This document shows, piece after piece, positions 6,340 through 10,485 of a stretch of DNA of 10,485 bases (positions within the stretch are counted from its first letter, which is position 1; the number at the start of each line of letters is the position of its first letter). The notes beneath the pieces were generated by a model, which saw nothing but the letters and a program-made list of their open reading frames with translations, was not told the DNA's origin and did no database searches. Position numbers and translations under genes: made by a program. Origin of the DNA: Pseudomonadota bacterium (GTDB lineage: Bacteria > Pseudomonadota > Alphaproteobacteria > Rhizobiales > Rhizobiaceae); contig JAEWHN010000281.1 in the NCBI GenBank assembly GCA_023387775.1, positions 1 through 10,485 of the forward strand. Direction: 5' to 3'.

Positions 6340-7959
6340 GTGAGACAGGCTGAAAAGTTCCAGCGCGCCGCCCGCAGATGGGAGGAATGGCAGCCTCGCT
6401 CCTACGCTCTGGCAGACCGTTTCGTGCCGCGGATATTGGCCGACAGCGCGCGCGAGTTCCCTGACCGCATCGCCTTCCGTTTCGAGGAAGGCGATGTGAG
6501 CTTCGCCGCCCTGCAGGAGGGGGCGGAGCGGATCGCAGGCGGCCTTGCGGCGCTCGGTCTTGGCGAGGGCATGCGCCTCGCGCTGATGCTGCCAAACTCG
6601 CAGGCTTTTCTGGAGAGCTGGTTCGGAGCGAATTTGATCGGCGTCACCGCGGTGCCCATTAACACCGCCCAGCGTGGCGAGGGGCTCCGTCATCAAATCG
6701 GCCATGCCGATTGCCGCGCCATCGTCATCGACGGGGCGCATCTGGCCCAACTCTCCGAGATCGTCGAACGGTTGCCCCATCTGCGTCACGTGATCGTCCT
6801 TGGCGCAGAGCCACCGTCCTGCGGCCATGCCGAGGCCTTGGGCTACGAGGCGCTGCGCAGTCTGTCGCACGGTTATCTCCCCTACAAGGGCGATCATCGT
6901 GGCCTTGCCACGATCAGCTACACCTCCGGCACGACAGGCCCCTCGAAAGGGGTGATGATCGGACATGGGTACTGGTACGAGATCTGGGCCGCGGCCGTGC
7001 GCTTCGCCCGGCTGGTGGACGAGGACGTGCATTACTGCGCCCTGCCCTATTTCCACCTTGCAGCGCATGGCATCACCGGTCCGGTCCTTCTTACAGGGGC
7101 GAGCGCGGTGGTGCGCCGCCGCTTCAGTGCCACGCGCTTCATGGAGGATTGCCGCGAGAACGGATGCACCACGAGCAAATATGTGGGCAGCATCATCCCT
7201 TTCCTCATGAAGCAGCCCGAATCCGCGCGCGATGCCGAGAATCCGCTCAGGCTGATGATCGGCTCGGCTGCGCCGAAGGAACTCTTCCACGCCTTCGAGA
7301 ACCGCTACGGCACGCGCCTTCTCGAGCTTTACGGCATGACCGAATGCAACGCCTGCCTCGTGAACCCCTACGAGGATGGCCGGCCCGGTTCCTGCGGCAA
7401 ACCTACCGAAGGGTGGGACGTGCGCATCGTCGACGATGACGACCTTGAGCTTCCGCCGGGAGCGGTGGGCGAGATCGTTGCGCGGCCCCTGCGACCCTGG
7501 CTCGGCACGTCTGGGTATGATCGCAATCCCGAGGCCACCCTCGAGCTGATGCGCAACCACTGGATGCACACCGGCGATCTCGGATACCGCGATGAGGACG
7601 GGTATTTTCACTTCGTCGACCGTCGGAAGCAGGCGATCCGACGGCGGGGCGAGAACATCTCCTCCTTCGAGGTCGAGGCGGCGATCAACAGCCATAAGGC
7701 CGTGCTTGAAAGTGCTGTAGTGGGCGTGCCGTCGCCGTTCGGAGAGGAAGAGGTGAAGGCGGTAGTTGTGCTCCGGAAGGGAGAGCGGCTTGCGCCCGAC
7801 GCGCTCATGGAGTGGTGCCGCGCGCGTCTACCGCGCTTTGCCGTGCCACGCTATGTCGCCTTCCGCGATGCCCTGCCCAAGACCCCTAGCCAGAGGGTCG
7901 AGAAATATCGCCTCAAGGAAGAAGGCATAACCGCAGATTGCTGGGATGGTGAGGCATAG
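6340..7959 (+). CDS. CaiC-like acyl-CoA ligase (AMP-forming), copy 2
   Basis: A 539-aa paralogue of the preceding ligase, collinear along its whole length and more than half identical by eye. Motifs: YTSGTTGPSKG (residues 194-204), YGMTEC (331-336), HTGD (410-413), VDRRKQAIRRRGENISSFEVE (426-446) and the C-terminal LPKTPSQRVEKYRLK (512-526). As in copy 1, the expected catalytic lysine position is an arginine (Arg519). Both proteins end in a similar DCW tail. The presumed acyl pocket differs: ALPYFHLAAHGITGP here against GLPLFHSSAKGTTVGP in copy 1, with one residue less, suggesting a different acyl substrate. The start is uncertain. GTG 6340 aligns with copy 1 within one residue, but its ribosome site is poor. 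TTG 6328 would overlap the upstream stop (TTGA). Only 8 nt separate the genes, so translation is probably coupled. The open frame continues upstream inside copy 1 to 5848, but that part is out-of-frame shadow. Confidence 0.9.
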   Translation: MRQAEKFQRAARRWEEWQPRSYALADRFVPRILADSAREFPDRIAFRFEEGDVSFAALQEGAERIAGGLAALGLGEGMRLALMLPNSQAFLESWFGANLIGVTAVPINTAQRGEGLRHQIGHADCRAIVIDGAHLAQLSEIVERLPHLRHVIVLGAEPPSCGHAEALGYEALRSLSHGYLPYKGDHRGLATISYTSGTTGPSKGVMIGHGYWYEIWAAAVRFARLVDEDVHYCALPYFHLAAHGITGPVLLTGASAVVRRRFSATRFMEDCRENGCTTSKYVGSIIPFLMKQPESARDAENPLRLMIGSAAPKELFHAFENRYGTRLLELYGMTECNACLVNPYEDGRPGSCGKPTEGWDVRIVDDDDLELPPGAVGEIVARPLRPWLGTSGYDRNPEATLELMRNHWMHTGDLGYRDEDGYFHFVDRRKQAIRRRGENISSFEVEAAINSHKAVLESAVVGVPSPFGEEEVKAVVVLRKGERLAPDALMEWCRARLPRFAVPRYVAFRDALPKTPSQRVEKYRLKEEGITADCWDGEA

Positions 7960-7972
7960 GAGGGTGCTCTGG

Positions 7973-8044
7973 ATGAAGTCGGATTTCATATTGGACCATG
8001 CCTCAGCACGACATTCTAATCGTTGCGGAACACCGCTTTTTTGA
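7973..8044 (+). CDS. Possible 23-aa small ORF
   Basis: An uninterrupted AGGAGGG (7958-7964), overlapping the stop codon of the second ligase, lies 8 nt before ATG 7973. The frame encodes 23 residues starting MKSDFILDHASARHSN and ends at TGA 8042-8044. I do not recognise the peptide: no signal, membrane segment or metal motif, one Cys. It could be a genuine small protein, a leader, or a chance ORF downstream of a leftover Shine-Dalgarno. The good spacing is the only positive evidence. Confidence 0.22.
   Translation: MKSDFILDHASARHSNRCGTPLF
7987..7997 (+). promoter_or_regulatory. Weak third occurrence of the CATATTGG motif core
   Basis: CATATTGG (7987-7994) repeats the core of the 14-bp motif at 3663-3676, again in a gap ahead of a new gene, the ferredoxin. 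The flanks differ (TTT before, ACC after), so the palindrome is largely lost. It also lies inside the possible 23-codon ORF. A GACCATGC overlapping its end (7994-8001) recurs at 8043-8050. Suggestive only. Confidence 0.2.
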
Positions 8045-8119
8045 CCATGCGGGCCAGTGCCCATGGGCCGGCGCATCGCCCGTTTTGGCGCAGGCCATGA
8101 CAATTGCAGGGAGACAGAA

Positions 8120-8341
8120 ATGACAGAAGACACCCGTAAGATGGTGGTCAAGATCAATGAGAGCGTCTGCGTCGGAGGCGGCCTGTGCGTCGTGTCTAGC
8201 CCTGAGGTTTTCGATCAGCGCGACAGCGACGGCGTTGTGGCGCTCAAGCAGATGTATCCGTCGCCGGACCAGCATGACGCCGTCCTGAGCGCCGTGCGCA
8301 AATGTCCCTCGCGTGCGATCCGTGTCGAATACGAAGACTAA
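8120..8341 (+). CDS. [3Fe-4S]-type ferredoxin (P450 redox partner type)
   Basis: A 73-aa acidic electron carrier. CVGGGLC (residues 17-23) followed by SSPEVFDQ and then KCPSRAI (61-67) is the pattern of small bacterial ferredoxins that serve cytochromes P450. There are three Cys ligands, Cys17, Cys23 and Cys62. The central Cys of a 4Fe-4S CxxCxxC motif is replaced by Gly20, which predicts a [3Fe-4S] cluster (known for this family, not shown here). The start at ATG 8120 is supported by AGGGAG (8108-8113) 6 nt upstream and by family length; a GTG at 8057 would add 21 residues with no family resemblance. It stands 160 nt after the second ligase and 207 nt before the TRAP gene. The likely acceptor is the P450 starting at 10365; no ferredoxin reductase gene is in the window. 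Confidence 0.9.
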   Translation: MTEDTRKMVVKINESVCVGGGLCVVSSPEVFDQRDSDGVVALKQMYPSPDQHDAVLSAVRKCPSRAIRVEYED

Positions 8342-8507
8342 TTCGTCGCCAGACAGGTAAGCCAACTTATCGCATTCCAAGCCAGATTCCCTCGAGGTTC
8401 CGGCTTGTGCCCGCTTCCGGAAAGAGAGCTTGGCGAGCCATAGCGTTTAAGTATTGATCCATTCCAACCGCGTAATAGCTCGGCATCATTTTCCTTCATA
8501 GCATTTC

Positions 8508-8539
8508 CCCTTAGCGCCTGGGGAGTAGGCGCCTAAGGG
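8508..8539 (+). promoter_or_regulatory. Hairpin partly covering the TRAP gene's ribosome binding site
   Basis: CCCTTAGCGCCT (8508-8519) pairs with AGGCGCCTAAGGG (8527-8539), with one bulged base and a 7-nt loop GGGGAGT. The 3' arm contains the first three G of GGGAGG (8537-8542), the Shine-Dalgarno 6 nt before ATG 8549. In the mRNA this stem would hide part of the ribosome site, so it may control translation. Alternatively the 10-bp perfect palindrome TAGGCGCCTA (8526-8535) could be a protein-binding operator. There is no U-tract, so it is not an intrinsic terminator. The rest of the 8342-8548 gap shows no gene or clear promoter. Confidence 0.5.
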
Positions 8540-8548
8540 AGGAAGAAA

Positions 8549-9568
8549 ATGGAAGTTATCAGGAAGAGGATGTCGGGCTGGGTGGCCGCGATCGCGGCGT
8601 TCACCCTCTCGGCCACGAGCGCGCACGCGCAGACCGTGCTCAGCTATTCTCCTTGGCCGGCGAGTTTCGTGCCTGAGAAGGTCCTGCATGAATTCTTCGC
8701 CGATATCGAGCGCGAGACCGAGGGCCGGGTGCGCGTGGAGCCTCGCGCCGCCATGGTTGGCCGCGGCTCCGCCGAGCAGTTCGACGTCGTGCGCGATGGG
8801 ATAACCGACCTCGCCATGATCGTGCCTGGCCACACGCCAGGACGGTTCCCGCTGCTTGAGGTGGCAGAGATGCCCTTCATCAACAGCGACCATGACGCCA
8901 CCGCCTCATCGTTCTACGACATCTACGAGACCCATCTCGCCCCGCAGCAGCCAATCAAGGGCGTAAAAACGCTCTCCATCTGGCTCATTCCGGCGCAGAA
9001 CGTGCTGACGCGTAACAAGACCATTGTCTCGACCTCTGACTTCAAGGGCATGAAGCTGCGCTCACCTAATCCTGCCTCGAGCCTGACCATGCGCACCCTC
9101 GGGGCGGTTCCAGTGGCCACCGGCGGTGACCAGATGTTCGAAATGGCCTCCACCGGCATCATCGACGGAGCGTTCTTCAACTATCAGGCCATGTTCACCT
9201 TCAACATCCACCCCTACCTGCGCCATTTCACCGTGGCTCCGGGTGGCATGACCAGTGGCAGCAACGCCATCCTGATGAATCAGGACAAGTGGGACAGCCT
9301 CTCGCCAAAAGATCAGGAGATCATCTCCAACCTCGCCGGACGTGCGCTTTCGGTCCGCATCTCCGGAGTCTGGGCGCAAGAAGAGCGGGAGGCCCGCGCA
9401 AATCTAGAAGCCGAGGGTGTGAGTTTTACCGACATGTCGCCGAAACTCGTGGCCGAGCTCCACGCCGCGCTTGAGCCGAACGAGCGCGAATGGATAGAGA
9501 AAGCCGAGGCACTGGGCCTGACCAATGCAGCCGACGTGCTCATGGCGATGAAGCGAGGCTCTCGGTGA
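8549..9568 (+). CDS. TRAP transporter solute-binding protein, DctP family
   Basis: A 339-aa periplasmic binding protein of the usual DctP size. A Sec signal peptide is visible: basic MEVIRKRMSG, hydrophobic WVAAIAAFTLSA, then AHA at 25-27 with likely cleavage before Gln28. The mature protein has FADIERETEGRVRVEP, ITDLAMIVPGHTPGRFP, and FKGMKLRSPNPASS with Arg171 at the position of the conserved arginine that pairs with the substrate carboxylate in TRAP receptors. LGAVPVATGGDQMFEMASTGIIDGAFF is the canonical following block. A strong GGGAGG 6 nt upstream sets the start. No DctQ or DctM membrane subunits are in the window; instead its stop overlaps the SDR start (GTGA), placing uptake and oxidation in one unit. 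The ligand is probably an organic acid linked to the pathway. Confidence 0.93.
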   Translation: MEVIRKRMSGWVAAIAAFTLSATSAHAQTVLSYSPWPASFVPEKVLHEFFADIERETEGRVRVEPRAAMVGRGSAEQFDVVRDGITDLAMIVPGHTPGRFPLLEVAEMPFINSDHDATASSFYDIYETHLAPQQPIKGVKTLSIWLIPAQNVLTRNKTIVSTSDFKGMKLRSPNPASSLTMRTLGAVPVATGGDQMFEMASTGIIDGAFFNYQAMFTFNIHPYLRHFTVAPGGMTSGSNAILMNQDKWDSLSPKDQEIISNLAGRALSVRISGVWAQEEREARANLEAEGVSFTDMSPKLVAELHAALEPNEREWIEKAEALGLTNAADVLMAMKRGSR

Positions 9569-10323
9569 GCGGTGGAGACTTTAAAGCAAAGGTAGTGTTG
9601 GTCACCGGCGGCGCATCGGGCATTGGGGCGGCGGCTGCAGCAGCCTTTGCTCGCGCCGGCGCCCAGGTGATGATCGCCGATCGGGATGAGGAGGGGGGGC
9701 AGGCGCTTGCCGCCTCCCTGACCCTGGAAGGGCATGCGGCGCGCTTCTTCGCCGTCGACATTGCGGATGCGGCCTCGGCCCGCGCCATGGTCTCGGGCTG
9801 CATCGAGGCCTTCGGCGGCCTCGACCATGCCTTAAACAATGCTGGCTTCGTCGATCAGGCGGAAGACCTGACGAAGACGGGCGACGCAGACTGGGAGCGC
9901 CTGGTTGCAGTCAACCTCGGCGGCATCCGCCACAGTATGGTGGCCGAACTGGACCATATGTCTGCGCATGGCGGCGGGACCATCGTCAACACCTCCTCCC
10001 GCGCAGGCCTGCGCGGCGTCGCGCGCAGCGCCGCATACAGCGCGACCAAGCACGGCATCATTGGCCTGACCAAATCGGCGGCGGTGGAATTCGGCCAGCG
10101 CGGGGTGCGCGTCAACGCCATCTGTCCCGGTCTCGTGGCCACGCCTCTCGTCGTCTCGAAATTCGGGGCGGAACTGCCCGAGCTCGAGAAATCCATGAAC
10201 CCGATGGGGCGCATCGGCCAGCCCGAGGAGATTGCCGCCGCGGTGCTCTGGCTGTCCTCGCCTGCGGCGTCTTTCGTGACCGGCATCGCCCTCCCCGTTG
10301 ACGGCGGAGCCAATGCGGGCTGA
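9565..10323 (+). CDS. Short-chain dehydrogenase/reductase (classical SDR)
   Basis: A 252-aa classical SDR that interconverts an alcohol and a ketone with a nicotinamide cofactor. The cofactor loop TGGASGIG is at residues 14-21. Asp39 at the end of beta-2 (IADRDE) predicts NAD(H) over NADP(H). NNAG is at 91-94, Asn117 in VNLGG, catalytic Ser145 in NTSSRAG, and the YSATK pair Tyr158/Lys162. CPGLVATPL and the C-terminal VTGIALPVDGG are also typical. I chose GTG 9565, which overlaps the TRAP stop as GTGA and has GAGG (9555-9558) 6 nt upstream. The open frame extends to 9490, but those residues do not look like SDR. The P450 begins 41 nt downstream, so the enzyme may oxidise the P450's hydroxylated product (inference). 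Confidence 0.93.
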   Translation: MSGGDFKAKVVLVTGGASGIGAAAAAAFARAGAQVMIADRDEEGGQALAASLTLEGHAARFFAVDIADAASARAMVSGCIEAFGGLDHALNNAGFVDQAEDLTKTGDADWERLVAVNLGGIRHSMVAELDHMSAHGGGTIVNTSSRAGLRGVARSAAYSATKHGIIGLTKSAAVEFGQRGVRVNAICPGLVATPLVVSKFGAELPELEKSMNPMGRIGQPEEIAAAVLWLSSPAASFVTGIALPVDGGANAG

Positions 10324-10364
10324 CCCCCGTCCTACTTCACCTCAAGGTAATCGAAAGAAACACC

Positions 10365-10485
10365 ATGTATGATGAAGCTTGCCCAGTTCAAACCCAGTTC
10401 CCTTTCAAGCGCGGCACGGACGCACTCGTTCCTCCGCGCGAATATGACATCTTTCGCCAAGCCGAGCCGGTACGGCGCGTCACGC
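10365..10485 (+). CDS. Cytochrome P450, N-terminus (cut by window edge)
   Basis: From ATG 10365 an open frame of 40 codons runs off the right edge. Its start contains CPVQTQFPFKRG, then LVPPREYDIFRQAEPVRRVT. FPFxR, PPxEYxxxRxxEPVxRV is the characteristic N-terminal block of soluble bacterial class I P450s. No membrane anchor is present, as expected for that class. The haem Cys, I-helix and ExxR motif are outside the window, so activity cannot be judged. The gene starts 41 nt after the SDR stop in the same direction, probably one operon; the ribosome site is weak (AAGG at 10344-10347 is too far, GAAAGAAA nearer). The [3Fe-4S] ferredoxin at 8120 supports the call. Confidence 0.78.
   Translation, partial: MYDEACPVQTQFPFKRGTDALVPPREYDIFRQAEPVRRVT

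Noticed and set aside
6202..7695. 497-codon minus-strand ORF opposite ligase copy 2
   Set aside because: The plus strand has complete family motifs. The antisense translation shows no recognisable domain and is expected from GC-rich codon bias.
8057..8119. GTG 8057 as start of the ferredoxin
   Set aside because: It adds 21 residues unlike any ferredoxin; ATG 8120 has a good ribosome site and gives the normal family length.
8376..8405. AAGCC ... GGCTT arms around CCTCGAGG after the ferredoxin as a terminator
   Set aside because: The stem is short and interrupted, and no T-tract follows, so I do not call it a terminator.
8454..8478. TTGATC ... TAATAG as a promoter for the TRAP gene
   Set aside because: The spacer is only about 13 nt, too short for a standard sigma-70 promoter.

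Overview
The window comes from a GC-rich (by eye roughly 60-65% G+C) bacterium. The gene content points to an alphaproteobacterium: a TRAP-type periplasmic binding protein, CaiB/BaiF CoA-transferases, CaiC-like ligases, and a soluble P450 with a [3Fe-4S] ferredoxin. The genus cannot be fixed from the sequence. Almost all of it is coding. I see no tRNA, rRNA, IS element, CRISPR array or convincing intrinsic terminator. It reads as one catabolic cluster built around acyl-CoA thioesters and a P450 oxygenase.

Layout. (1) 1-253, leftward: N-terminus of a CaiB/BaiF protein resembling alpha-methylacyl-CoA racemase, cut by the window edge. (2) 254-393: divergent control region with an inverted repeat and a 14-bp motif. 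(3) 394-3642, rightward unit: ketopantoate-reductase-like dehydrogenase, a second CaiB/BaiF CoA-transferase and a PrpF-family isomerase; the last two overlap by 8 nt. (4) 3643-3727: an 85-nt gap carrying a 13/14 copy of the same motif. (5) 3728-7959: TesB-like acyl-CoA thioesterase followed by two tandem, clearly paralogous CaiC-like acyl-CoA ligases. (6) 7960-8119: intergenic, with a possible 23-codon ORF. (7) 8120-8341: small [3Fe-4S] ferredoxin. (8) 8342-8548: a 207-nt gap ending in a hairpin that covers part of a ribosome binding site. (9) 8549-10485: TRAP solute-binding protein, SDR dehydrogenase (GTGA overlap) and the start of a cytochrome P450 that runs off the right edge.

How the genes may work together (inference): the TRAP binding protein captures an organic acid in the periplasm. 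Either ligase, or a CaiB-type transferase, makes its CoA thioester. The racemase-like protein may epimerise an alpha-methyl acyl-CoA, and the PrpF-like protein may shift a double bond. The P450, fed by the ferredoxin, hydroxylates, and the SDR and the ketopantoate-reductase-like enzyme oxidise or reduce the products. The thioesterase releases acid or rescues CoA. A branched-chain or alicyclic/terpenoid-type acid fits these families, but the sequence does not identify the substrate. No complete known pathway is recognisable, so the cluster is a reasonable candidate for an undescribed degradation pathway.
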